Positions 8,299-16,522 of a DNA stretch of 42,157 nucleotides are shown one piece after another (position 1 is the stretch's first letter; each line of letters begins with the position of its first letter). Location of the stretch: NCBI GenBank assembly GCA_030426545.1, contig JAUHYL010000033.1:1-42157 (forward strand). Reading direction: 5' to 3'. The translations under genes and the position numbers were made by a program. The stretch comes from Gammaproteobacteria bacterium. GTDB lineage: Bacteria > Pseudomonadota > Gammaproteobacteria > Pseudomonadales > Halieaceae. Under the pieces are notes generated by a model. It made no database searches and was not told the DNA's origin. It saw only the letters and a list, made by a program, of their open reading frames with translations.

Positions 8299-10143
8299 CT
8301 ACGCGGACGTTACATCCAGCTCACTTTCTGATTTTGCCTCTAGCCAAAGCTCAAACACTGTCAGTATCCACACCAGTTCGCCGTAGTAGGCGGCGTGTTC
8401 GCTCTGGTGCATCTCTATAGCGCGGTCAATAAACTCTGGGCGTATGAAATCCCGCTGCTTCAGTTTGAGCATGTGGTCGTAGGCCATCTCTCTGAGAGGA
8501 GCGTAACTTCGCATCCATACGCCAAAGGGCAGGCCAAAGCCCTGTTTGGTTTTGTTGATGGTCTCCTGCGGTAACCAGTTGTCCAGGGCTCGCTTGTAGA
8601 AATGTCTGAGGTCCTGCCCCCGGATTTTCCAATCGCCTGGCACGTTACAGGATAACGCCAGTAAATCGTCGTCCAGCATGGGGTAGGTGACGTCCACGCC
8701 TGCCAGGGCGCACATGTGTGATACCTTGCGCAGGTCGTTGTCGGCCAGTGTGATCTGCCAGTCCAGATAGAGCATGCGGTTCAAGTCGCTGGCGGTTTCA
8801 GGCCCGTGGTAGACAGCGCGTTGAATTTCCAGCGGTTCTTCCGTATCGACACTGGCCAGAAAATCCGTGGAAAAAATTTCCTCTGCGGCGTGGCGATTTA
8901 GAAAGTTATAACTCTGTAGTCGGTCCGGGAGAGGCGTATTTCCCTGCTGGATGTAACTGCGCGCTTTCGATACCAGCGGCAATGTTGCCGGCAGCAGCCT
9001 GGCCACTGGCTCTATCAGGCCCTTGCGGAATACGCCCGGTATGCGGGCATAGTGGTCAAACACACGCTGGCGCAGGTACCGTTCGTTCCCGGCAAACAGC
9101 TCATCGCCACCATCGCCTGCCAACAACGTTTGTACACCGTTGTCGGCCGCCATGCGCGCGCAAAAATAGGCTGGCAGGGCGGAGGAATTGCCAAACGGTT
9201 CATCGTAACTGGTCGCGACTACCGGCAGCGCATCAACCACATCTTCCGGCGTCACATAGTATTCGTTGAGTTGCACGCCGAAGTGTTTCGCCGTGATGCG
9301 GGCAAAAGCCATCTCGTCGTAGCCCTCAGCGGCAAAGCCAATGGAGTAAGCCTCGGCGGAACTGTCACATACCTCAGCCATAAACCCGGTGACCGTGGAG
9401 CTGTCCAGCCCGCCACTGAGAAACGCGCCTGTTTTACCCTCATCTGGCACGCTGTTGCGAACCGCCTCGCGCAAGGTGCTCTTGAGTTCCTCACCCATGG
9501 CCTCGAAGCGCTTGCCTTGCGCGTCCTCTGAGAACTGCGGTTGCCAGTACTTGCGCTGTTTCAGTCCGCTGTAATCAAACTCTATGAAATGTGCGGCGGA
9601 CAGCTTTTTTACGCCCGGGTAGACGCTGCCCGGGCTGGGCACCATGTGAAAATAGACGTAGTTGTAGATGCCCTGCTCGGCGAGCCTGGTGTCTCGTACG
9701 TCTGCCGGGAGCGCGCCGCGTGCTTCACTGCTGATGAGCAACCGGTCGCTGTCCTGGTGGTAATACAGGGCGTACTGCCCAAGCCGGTCAATGCCGGCAA
9801 GCAACTTGCCCGCCGTGTTGTCGATCACGCAGATCGCGAAGGCGCCGAAGACGTGGTTGAACAGCCCGCTGCCGTGCTGCAGGTACGCTTTTGCCACCGC
9901 CGCTGCGGCGCCCTCGGCTTGTGCAGTCGCTGCCAGGCTCGAATCGCGAAACCTCGGGCGACCCGCAATCGATACAGCGCCGCCATCGGGCAGGGGGCTG
10001 GAACCGGTTGTGCAGGCCATCTGGAAATTCTCGGCGCCGGCTGTGAAAACCGGGAGGGCGGTTTGCAGTTCCGGTGCCGTTGGCGTGGATCTGACGGCAT
10101 TTTTGTCCGCCTGAAACCAGCCCAGCAAGCCGTGGCGTCGCAT
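8299..10143 (-). CDS. Asparagine-synthetase-like protein lacking the glutaminase cysteine
   Basis: About 614 residues from ATG 10143; ATG 10182 (after AAGGGAAG) would add 13. The C-terminal half is an ATP-pyrophosphatase synthetase: the PP-loop SGGLDSS is near 243-249, SYDEPFGNSSALPAY near 312, and AGDGGDELFAGNERY near 342. It would adenylate a carboxylate and form an amide. The N-terminal half has the shape of a class II glutamine amidotransferase (AGIDRLGQYALYY, then YFHMVPSPGSVYPGVKKL), but it begins MRRHGLLGWF where active enzymes have MCGI-G-F. The Cys nucleophile is missing and no RGPDD-like motif is visible. It probably uses ammonia or another amine, as beta-lactam synthetase does after losing the same Cys. 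Exosortase A loci often carry such proteins. Substrate unknown. Confidence 0.82.
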   Translation of the reverse strand: MRRHGLLGWFQADKNAVRSTPTAPELQTALPVFTAGAENFQMACTTGSSPLPDGGAVSIAGRPRFRDSSLAATAQAEGAAAAVAKAYLQHGSGLFNHVFGAFAICVIDNTAGKLLAGIDRLGQYALYYHQDSDRLLISSEARGALPADVRDTRLAEQGIYNYVYFHMVPSPGSVYPGVKKLSAAHFIEFDYSGLKQRKYWQPQFSEDAQGKRFEAMGEELKSTLREAVRNSVPDEGKTGAFLSGGLDSSTVTGFMAEVCDSSAEAYSIGFAAEGYDEMAFARITAKHFGVQLNEYYVTPEDVVDALPVVATSYDEPFGNSSALPAYFCARMAADNGVQTLLAGDGGDELFAGNERYLRQRVFDHYARIPGVFRKGLIEPVARLLPATLPLVSKARSYIQQGNTPLPDRLQSYNFLNRHAAEEIFSTDFLASVDTEEPLEIQRAVYHGPETASDLNRMLYLDWQITLADNDLRKVSHMCALAGVDVTYPMLDDDLLALSCNVPGDWKIRGQDLRHFYKRALDNWLPQETINKTKQGFGLPFGVWMRSYAPLREMAYDHMLKLKQRDFIRPEFIDRAIEMHQSEHAAYYGELVWILTVFELWLEAKSESELDVTSA

Positions 10144-10385
10144 CGTTGTTGTAGCCTTGTCGTGGTGATTTTCGCCCTGCATTGTGCGCGAACTTCCCTT
10201 GCGTTCTGGACTCCAAATGCTAACACCCCAGGCTGGCGCAGAGTAGGCTGGGCGCTTTAAGCTGCTGCGATCAACGGCACTTCTGCGACCTGGTTCTACA
10301 AATAGCGGGCACTTGTTATGCTGTTGCGTAGGCAAAACGGTAAACCCACCTGCTTCAAGTACATACAAAGGCTACTGGTTTCGAA

Positions 10386-11771
10386 ATGAGTGATAGAGGC
10401 GCAACAGATCTACTCCGTGTAGCGATACTTGCCATCGCAACCGTGACGCTGCTTGCGCAGGCTGAATCGTCGCAGGCCAGGGACAAGCGCTTTCAGGGCA
10501 AAGCCAGCGCTGCTCCTGTCAGTGCGCCCAGGCAGCCCACGGAGACGGGCGGCAACTGGGCCTATTACCTGGGCGCGCTGGATATCGACAGCAAGCCGTT
10601 CTACGGTAACTACGGCAGAGATTTCAAGTGGGCGTATTCCCATCGTGTACCCCTGCCGGCTGATCCTCGCGTGGTGGTAAGCATGCACGGCTCTGGCGCA
10701 GGCGAAGGAGCCATGCGTGTCTTCGGCCCCAGTGCCCTGGGCGACATTGAAGTACGTAACCAGGATGCCGAAGCCTACAGTACCGACTGGCGTGAGTGGT
10801 GGACTTTCGGGCCCGGTGGCGTGCCTGCTCCCGGACGGCGCATCGCGGCAACGCTGGAGTTTCTACTCAAGCGCTACTCGTTCGACCCCGATGGGCGCGG
10901 CCTGGTGCTGGAAGGGCCATCCATGGGCGGAGCCGGCGCTGTCATGCAAACCATGCTCCTGCCCGATCCCTGGCGACAGCGCATCGCATACTCGTCAGCA
11001 CGCGTGGGTGTAATCATGCCGCGTCGCATCTACATCAGTAATCCCGGCCAGTACCGTACCTTCCCGCCTGATGCCGGCGCGGCTCGCTGGCTGTGGGACA
11101 AGATCGATTTTTCCATTCAGGCGGCCAGTGATCCCGTCGTGCGTGGCATACACTATCGCCATGCTTTCGGCAGTAATGATCAGTTCAGCGCAGGCCCCGC
11201 TGGCAATACCCAGCTGGAGTTCGTAAACCTGATCGAACAGCACAAAATCGGCGGTGCATTCAGTTGGGTGCGCGGGGGGCACAGTTCTGCTGAAGCGGGC
11301 GTGAACATTCCCCAGCTCAATCGATTCGAAGTGGCCGAACAGGACGTGACGCTGGACAGGGTGCACCCGGCCATCACCAATTCGACGGGTAATTTTCCGC
11401 TGACCGCCAAGCAGCGCGTCGATGAGGCGAAGTACCCGCGTGGACACTACAACCTCGGCATCAGGTGGCATCACGGCAAGATTGTCGATACCCCGGATAA
11501 GATCGTACTCCCTCTGCGCTACAAGCAGCACACAGGCCTGGGAAAAGGCGTGCCCGATCAACCTGCTGCCATCACGGTGAGCGTGACGCCAAGAAGAGCG
11601 CGAAATTTCGAGCTGCGCGACGGGGAGACGCTGCACTGGAACTGGGCCAGGGGGCAACTCGAAGGGACGGCCACGGTGCAGGGAGATACGCTGACCATCG
11701 ACGGCATTCCACTCGTTTCAGGCGAACCCTACAAAATGCTGAAAATCTACCGGCCTCCCGGTCGGGGCTAG
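10386..11771 (+). CDS. Secreted alpha/beta-hydrolase-like (esterase/depolymerase-like) protein
   Basis: The protein has 461 residues. The N-terminus has a charged start, a hydrophobic stretch (VAILAIATVTLLAQA) and an AQA or SQA cleavage site, so it is probably exported. PRVVVSMHGSGAGEG looks like the oxyanion-hole strand and LVLEGPSMGGAGA like a nucleophile elbow (G-x-S-x-G, Ser). GSNDQFS and WVRGGHSSAE are plausible Asp and His positions. The C-terminal 100 residues (ITVSVTPRRARNFEL onward) look like a small beta domain. It resembles secreted esterases and polymer depolymerases and could trim or deacylate the exported glycan, which is inference. It is divergent from the asparagine-synthetase-like gene and followed after 173 nt by the MBOAT gene. 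No exact family was recognised. Confidence 0.6.
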   Translation: MSDRGATDLLRVAILAIATVTLLAQAESSQARDKRFQGKASAAPVSAPRQPTETGGNWAYYLGALDIDSKPFYGNYGRDFKWAYSHRVPLPADPRVVVSMHGSGAGEGAMRVFGPSALGDIEVRNQDAEAYSTDWREWWTFGPGGVPAPGRRIAATLEFLLKRYSFDPDGRGLVLEGPSMGGAGAVMQTMLLPDPWRQRIAYSSARVGVIMPRRIYISNPGQYRTFPPDAGAARWLWDKIDFSIQAASDPVVRGIHYRHAFGSNDQFSAGPAGNTQLEFVNLIEQHKIGGAFSWVRGGHSSAEAGVNIPQLNRFEVAEQDVTLDRVHPAITNSTGNFPLTAKQRVDEAKYPRGHYNLGIRWHHGKIVDTPDKIVLPLRYKQHTGLGKGVPDQPAAITVSVTPRRARNFELRDGETLHWNWARGQLEGTATVQGDTLTIDGIPLVSGEPYKMLKIYRPPGRG

Positions 11772-11854
11772 TCTGCCAGCTTGCAAAGGCCTGTCCTAAA
11801 GGGTTAGTAGGCTGCGGCCGGGGGCCTCAGGCCGAGACCCGCCCAAGGTGTGAC

Positions 11855-11885
11855 GTGGTTAATAATAACCACCCTTTGCGGTGGT
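11855..11885 (+). promoter_or_regulatory. Two mutually exclusive hairpins before the MBOAT gene
   Basis: GTGGTTA (11855-11861) pairs perfectly with TAACCAC (11866-11872) across a 4-nt loop. ACCACC (11868-11873) can instead pair with GGTGGT (11880-11885) across CTTTGC. The two structures share the middle arm, so they compete, as in leader attenuators. They lie 60-90 nt before the start codon in a 173-nt gap. No U-tract follows, so any effect would be on RNA stability or translation. Low confidence. Confidence 0.3.
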
Positions 11886-11944
11886 CTCCATCGGTTGAAT
11901 TTGAGACAGTGGGCGTATAAGAAAGCGTCGTTCGGGGCCTCGCC

Positions 11945-13507
11945 TTGCTGTTCAACTCCTACGAATTTATCTTCGTGTTTATGCCGATCTGTGTGTTCGG
12001 CTATTACATTTGCACCCGCTTTCTGACGCTCGAGTTCGCCCTCGGATTTCTGGTGTTGTGTTCGCTGTGCTTCTACGCCTACTGGAAGCCGGAATACATT
12101 CTGCTCATTCTGTTCTCCATTGCGTTCAACTTTGCAGTGGGAAGACTGCTGGAGGAGGGCAACCGCTGGCGCCAGCGCAGCGTGTTGGTGTTTGGCGTCA
12201 CGGTAAACCTTGGCTTGTTGGCTTATTTCAAGTACGCCAACTTCTTTATCGATAACGTTAACGCGACCATTGGCACTCAATGGGATATCGGCCAGATCTT
12301 TCTTCCGCTGGCGATCTCGTTCTTCACCTTCCAGCAAATTTCCTACCTGGTGGACAACTATCGCGGGCTGACCAGTGAGCACAACTTCCTGCACTACGCC
12401 CTGTTTGTGTGCTTCTTTCCGCAACTGATCGCCGGCCCGATCGTGCATCACAAAGAGATTCTGCCGCAGTTTGTAGACCGCGCTACCATGCGCCTGCGTT
12501 CGTCCAATGTTGCCGTCGGACTTTCGATTTTTGCGATCGGGCTGTTCAAAAAAACTGTACTCGCGGACAGCCTGTCAGCCTATGTCGGCCCGGTGTTTGA
12601 TTCACCGGAAGCCAGCGCGAATGTGGATTTCTTTCGCGCCTGGGGCAGCACGCTGGCTTACACGTTTCAGTTGTACTTTGATTTCTCCGGCTACTCGGAC
12701 ATGGCGATAGGTGCAGCGCGTATTTTCGGCGTGCGCCTGCCCATCAATTTTTTCTCGCCCCTTAAGTCGACCAGCATTGTCGAGTTCTGGCGTCGCTGGC
12801 ACATCACTTTGTCCCGTTTTCTGCGGGAGTACCTGTACTTTGCCCTTGGGGGGAACCGCGTCGGCTCCTTCCGTCGTTACATGAACCTGTTCCTTACCAT
12901 GTTGTTGGGCGGACTCTGGCATGGAGCAGGATGGCCCTTTGTCATCTGGGGAGCGCTGCATGGCTCCTACCTGATTATCAATCATGGCTGGCGCAACCTG
13001 TTGCAGCGGATTGGCTGGCAACTGTCGGGAAATCCTGTCTACAAAGTGGTCTGCTGGGGTCTGACTTTCGCTGCCTGGGTATTTTCAATGGTGTTTTTCC
13101 GTGCGCCCAGTCTCGAACAGGGCATGGATATAACGCGAGCAATGTTCGGGCTTTCCGGCTTCCAGCTTCCCGCCGGAATCATGGTACGTCTTGGTGGCCT
13201 GGGCGACTGGTTGAGGACGGGGCTGGGTATCGAAGCCGCCCACGGCGGTGGGTTGGTTCTGGTTACCAATTATCTATGGGTGATTGGCTGCCTGTTGATT
13301 GCAGTCGCACTGCCCAATGTGGCGCAGATTTTTCACCGCGAGGAGCCGGTGTTGTATGAGGATGAGCGTGTGTTTGCCGGGCAGAGACAGTCCGCAATAC
13401 TGGTGTGGCGTGCGGGCCTTGCCTGGGCGCTGGTGATTGCTGTAGCTGCTGTGGCGGGCATTATGACGCTGCAGCAGGTATCCGAATTTCTCTACTTCCA
13501 ATTCTGA
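11945..13507 (+). CDS. MBOAT family O-acyltransferase (AlgI-like)
   Basis: The protein has 520 residues from TTG 11945, chosen because the family N-terminus is LLFNSYEFIFVFMP. It is a polytopic inner-membrane protein with about ten hydrophobic segments. The MBOAT core is visible: FFTFQQISYLVDNYRG near 126-141, the FWRRWHITLSRFLREY motif with His286, and GGLWHGAGW with the invariant catalytic His326. AlgI/PatA-type MBOATs move acetyl or acyl groups across the membrane for O-acylation of exported polysaccharide, and usually work with a periplasmic SGNH/AlgJ-like partner, here the next gene. The stop (TGA 13505-13507) overlaps the ATG of that partner by one base, so the two are coupled. It probably acylates the glycan made by the surrounding genes. 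Confidence 0.92.
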   Translation: MLFNSYEFIFVFMPICVFGYYICTRFLTLEFALGFLVLCSLCFYAYWKPEYILLILFSIAFNFAVGRLLEEGNRWRQRSVLVFGVTVNLGLLAYFKYANFFIDNVNATIGTQWDIGQIFLPLAISFFTFQQISYLVDNYRGLTSEHNFLHYALFVCFFPQLIAGPIVHHKEILPQFVDRATMRLRSSNVAVGLSIFAIGLFKKTVLADSLSAYVGPVFDSPEASANVDFFRAWGSTLAYTFQLYFDFSGYSDMAIGAARIFGVRLPINFFSPLKSTSIVEFWRRWHITLSRFLREYLYFALGGNRVGSFRRYMNLFLTMLLGGLWHGAGWPFVIWGALHGSYLIINHGWRNLLQRIGWQLSGNPVYKVVCWGLTFAAWVFSMVFFRAPSLEQGMDITRAMFGLSGFQLPAGIMVRLGGLGDWLRTGLGIEAAHGGGLVLVTNYLWVIGCLLIAVALPNVAQIFHREEPVLYEDERVFAGQRQSAILVWRAGLAWALVIAVAAVAGIMTLQQVSEFLYFQF

Positions 13508-14637
13508 TGAAAGCGAACCGATACCTTTTTCAACTGCTTGTCTGCCTTCTGCTGGTATCGGCACTGGCGGCGGGTATCAATTTTTTTGTGGATCCCTACG
13601 GCGTCAACAATGCACGTCGCATCGATGGCTTCAATGCGTTCAAGGTTGATATCAACGCACATGCGCGCCTGTTGAAGAAGTATCAGCCGGCATTCAATGA
13701 ATACAACGCGCTGATCCTGGGCAATTCCCGGGTAGAAATGGGGCTTGATCCGGCGCATCAGTGTTTTACCCGGGCTGGCATGCAGGTCTACAACCTGGGG
13801 GTGCCGGGCGCGGGCCTGGCGCGGCAGCTTGCCTACGCCATGAACGTGATCCATGAGCAACCTGTTGAGCATGTCCTGCTCAGCGTGGACTTCATTGACT
13901 ATCTTTCCACCAGTCAGTCCCGTGTTACAGAACGGCCGATCTACATGCGGGACGGAGAAGGCAGTCTGAAATACTTCCCCAGTGGCGAAGTGAACGAGGC
14001 CTTTGCGTCGGTGAAGTTGAAAGACTATTTTCGCGCGCTGTTTTCGCTGGATGCACTGATCAGCTCCGTCAAAACGGTTGCGCTGCAGGGCAGGGCGGCG
14101 ACCGATCGCGATGAGCGTGGATTTAACCCGGGCCTCGATTTTGCCTCGATGGTGAAAGTGGAGGGCGCGCACGCGCTGTTCGATCAGAAGCTGGGAGATT
14201 TGAGAGGCAAGTACGGCAGGCCACGGTATTTTCGCGATGCCCACGGGCAAACGTCTAATGTGATGCGGGATCTGGAGGCTTTCCTGGACTTTGCCACCGC
14301 CCGTGGCATGGCGGTTACGGTATTCGTTAATCCGCTGCATCAGGCGTTTTGGCAGCTAATGGAAAGCAACGGCCATATGCCGCTATACGAGGATTGGCTG
14401 CAGGAGACCAGGAAACTGCTGGAAAAGTATGCTGATAGTGGCGTGGCTTTCTGGGATTTCTCGCAGCCGTCAGCCTATAACAGCGAACCGGTTCCTACCG
14501 CGGGAGGTGAAGCTGGCGCCCTGCAATGGTTCTGGGAGCCCTCCCACTATCGCCGCGAGCTGGGCGACCTGATGATAGAAGCCATGTTGGCCGATCGCTG
14601 TGCAACACAGGCGGTGTTCGGGGAGCGTTTACAGTAG
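13507..14637 (+). CDS. AlgJ/SGNH-like periplasmic partner of the MBOAT acyltransferase
   Basis: The protein has 376 residues from ATG 13507. An N-terminal membrane anchor (YLFQLLVCLLLVSALAAGINFFV) and a DPYGVNN segment follow the start. NALILGNSRVEMGLDP is the SGNH-like block I with the GNSR serine, seen in MBOAT partner proteins. LSVDFIDYLS and a C-terminal WEPSHYRRELGDLM, with the His of the expected catalytic pair, complete the picture. It should sit in the inner membrane facing the periplasm and complete transfer of the acyl group to polysaccharide. The one-base overlap with the MBOAT gene supports a single functional unit. It converges with the glrR-like gene, with seven bases between stops. 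No exact family name was recognised. Confidence 0.75.
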   Translation: MKANRYLFQLLVCLLLVSALAAGINFFVDPYGVNNARRIDGFNAFKVDINAHARLLKKYQPAFNEYNALILGNSRVEMGLDPAHQCFTRAGMQVYNLGVPGAGLARQLAYAMNVIHEQPVEHVLLSVDFIDYLSTSQSRVTERPIYMRDGEGSLKYFPSGEVNEAFASVKLKDYFRALFSLDALISSVKTVALQGRAATDRDERGFNPGLDFASMVKVEGAHALFDQKLGDLRGKYGRPRYFRDAHGQTSNVMRDLEAFLDFATARGMAVTVFVNPLHQAFWQLMESNGHMPLYEDWLQETRKLLEKYADSGVAFWDFSQPSAYNSEPVPTAGGEAGALQWFWEPSHYRRELGDLMIEAMLADRCATQAVFGERLQ

Positions 14638-14644
14638 CGTTACT

Positions 14645-15985
14645 TCAAGGGTTATTCTTGAACGGCTCCGGGTTGATGTTGTGGCGTTTAAGCAGTTTGT
14701 AGAAATCTGTCCGGTTGCGCTGCGCCAGCAGTGCGGCATTGGCCACCGAGCCCTCGGTCAGACGCAGGACCTTGACCAGGTAGTCGTGTTCGAACTGTTC
14801 CCGCGCCTGGCTCAGTGAGGGCAGGTAGTGGTCTTCTACCGTGAGCGCTTCTCGCACCAGCGCTTCCGGAATCACAGGGGTAGTCGATAAGGCAGCAGTA
14901 CGCTGCACCACGTTCTCCAACTGCCTGACGTTGCCGGGCCACGGTGCGCTGATCATTACTTCCATCGCCGTTGGCGCGAAACTGGTGACATTGCCGCTCT
15001 TGTGCGCCCCGGTAGAGCGCAGAAAGTGATTGGCCAGCGGGGGAATGTCCTCTACCCGTTCAGCGAGCGAAGGCAGGTGGAAATTCACCACGTTGAGGCG
15101 GTAAAACAAGTCCTCGCGAAACAGCCCGTCACGCATGTCGTGTTCCAGATCGCGGTTGGTTGCCGAGATGATGCGCACATCAACGGGCAGGCTCTCGGTA
15201 CTGCCAATGGGCCGAATTCTCCGCTCCTGCAGGGCGCGCAGCAGCTTCACTTGAAGGGGCAGCGGAATATCGCCAATTTCATCCAGGAACAGCGTGCCAC
15301 CGGCGGCCGCCCGAAACAGGCCAATGTGTTCGTTGATCGCGCCGGTAAATGCGCCCTTGGTGTGTCCGAATAATTCCGATTCCAGCAATTGCTCTGGCAG
15401 GGCGCCACAGTTCACCGCGACCAACGGGCCCTCGCGTTGTTCATCCGCTTCGTGTACCGCGCGGGCGAGCAACTCCTTGCCGGTGCCGCTGTCCCCGGTA
15501 ATCAGCACGCTGACGTCCGACGTGGCAATCTGTTTGACCTGGTTGAGGATATGCGCCATCGCGGGGCTGCGCGTAACGATGTGCTCGCGCCAGTCCTCGA
15601 AGATTTCCTTTTGCACACCGCCTGACTGCTGTAGCGCGGCCCTGATGGTGGTGAGGAGCAAGGTCTTGTCGACGGGTTTGGTGAGAAACTCAAATACCCC
15701 TTTCTGTGTCGCGGTAACCGCCTCGGGTATGGTCCCCTGTGCCGACATGATGATCACGGGCAAGCCGGGGTAGAAATGCCGAATCTGTTCGAACAGTTCA
15801 AGGCCGCTGGCTCCCTCCATGCGCAAGTCGGTGATCACCAGGTCCGCTGGTGTGTTGCGCAGGCACTGCAGGGCCAGCTCTGCCGATTCCACGGTCTCTA
15901 CTGCGAAACCCTCGGCTTCCAGCCGTATCGACAACAGCTTCAGCAGGTTGGTGTCGTCATCTACCAGCAGCAAGCGATCCTGCAT
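14645..15985 (-). CDS. glrR: Sigma54-dependent response regulator, GlrR/QseF-like
   Basis: The protein has 446 residues. The receiver domain at 1-120 has acidic residues at LLVDDD, phospho-acceptor Asp53 in VITDLRM, and Lys in LTKPVD. The AAA+ sigma54-interaction domain has Walker A GDSGTGK (164-170) and the GAFTGA loop (211-216), which contacts sigma54. A Fis-type helix-turn-helix ends the protein ([20 protein letters not shown]). It is the last gene of the kinase-lipoprotein-regulator set glrK-qseG-glrR on the minus strand, the enterobacterial order. There it controls glmY and envelope functions with sigma54; here its targets are unknown, but it stands among polysaccharide and PEP-CTERM genes. 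A PrsR-type regulator is less likely given the neighbouring lipoprotein. Confidence 0.9.
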   Translation of the reverse strand: MQDRLLLVDDDTNLLKLLSIRLEAEGFAVETVESAELALQCLRNTPADLVITDLRMEGASGLELFEQIRHFYPGLPVIIMSAQGTIPEAVTATQKGVFEFLTKPVDKTLLLTTIRAALQQSGGVQKEIFEDWREHIVTRSPAMAHILNQVKQIATSDVSVLITGDSGTGKELLARAVHEADEQREGPLVAVNCGALPEQLLESELFGHTKGAFTGAINEHIGLFRAAAGGTLFLDEIGDIPLPLQVKLLRALQERRIRPIGSTESLPVDVRIISATNRDLEHDMRDGLFREDLFYRLNVVNFHLPSLAERVEDIPPLANHFLRSTGAHKSGNVTSFAPTAMEVMISAPWPGNVRQLENVVQRTAALSTTPVIPEALVREALTVEDHYLPSLSQAREQFEHDYLVKVLRLTEGSVANAALLAQRNRTDFYKLLKRHNINPEPFKNNP

Positions 15986-15988
15986 CCG

Positions 15989-16522
15989 CTATTCTTCCCT
16001 GCGTGTGCTGATGTCGGCTTCAAGCTCGGTCAGCGCCTGGATTTTTTGTTCCAGTAGCAGGCGCTGCTCTTCGGTGCTACGCAGTTCCTGCTGCAGCTGA
16101 GCACTTTCCCGGATCAGATCGCGAACGCGCAGATAGCTGTTAATGCGGTTCTGGTTATACTCGCGCATGATCAGCGTAAGTTGACGTTGTCCCGGGAAGA
16201 GCTGCTGGCGCTTCTCCAACTCACTGAAGGCATCCCTGGCCAACACCCAGGCGCCGTAAGACTGCAATTGCTGGTTCAGCAGGCCGTAGTAGAACAGTGC
16301 GTCTTCGTCGGTAGGGCGTTCGATCTCTACCAGCTTTTTCACCGCCTCATCGGGTGTGATCGCGGCAACTTCGCCATGCCGCAGCAGCCAGCGTTGTACC
16401 GCTTCTGCAGGGCTTTCCACAACTTCTGAATCGACAATGGGCGCCGGCTCAGTCATCACACAGCCCGGCAGCATAGTTGCCATTGCAGCCATTAGCAGCA
16501 GGCGTGTCAGTGCGCGGGACAT
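15989..16522 (-). CDS. qseG: QseG-like outer-membrane lipoprotein
   Basis: The protein has 177 residues from ATG 16522; a longer in-frame start at 16594 is rejected because the lipoprotein signal begins at MSRALTRLLLMAAMAT. The lipobox MLPGC puts the lipidated Cys near residue 21. The rest is helical and charged, with a long coiled-coil-like C-terminus (RESAQLQQELRSTEEQRLLL). Its position between the kinase and the response regulator is that of QseG/YfhG, which helps signal to GlrK/QseE. It overlaps the kinase gene end by 16 nt and stops three bases before the glrR start, so the three are cotranscribed. Assignment rests on lipobox, size and synteny, not on a conserved motif. Confidence 0.7.
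   Translation of the reverse strand: MSRALTRLLLMAAMATMLPGCVMTEPAPIVDSEVVESPAEAVQRWLLRHGEVAAITPDEAVKKLVEIERPTDEDALFYYGLLNQQLQSYGAWVLARDAFSELEKRQQLFPGQRQLTLIMREYNQNRINSYLRVRDLIRESAQLQQELRSTEEQRLLLEQKIQALTELEADISTRREE

Noticed and set aside
13492-14340. 282-codon open frame antisense to the AlgJ-like gene
   Set aside because: No recognisable motif, and the opposite strand has a family-supported gene.
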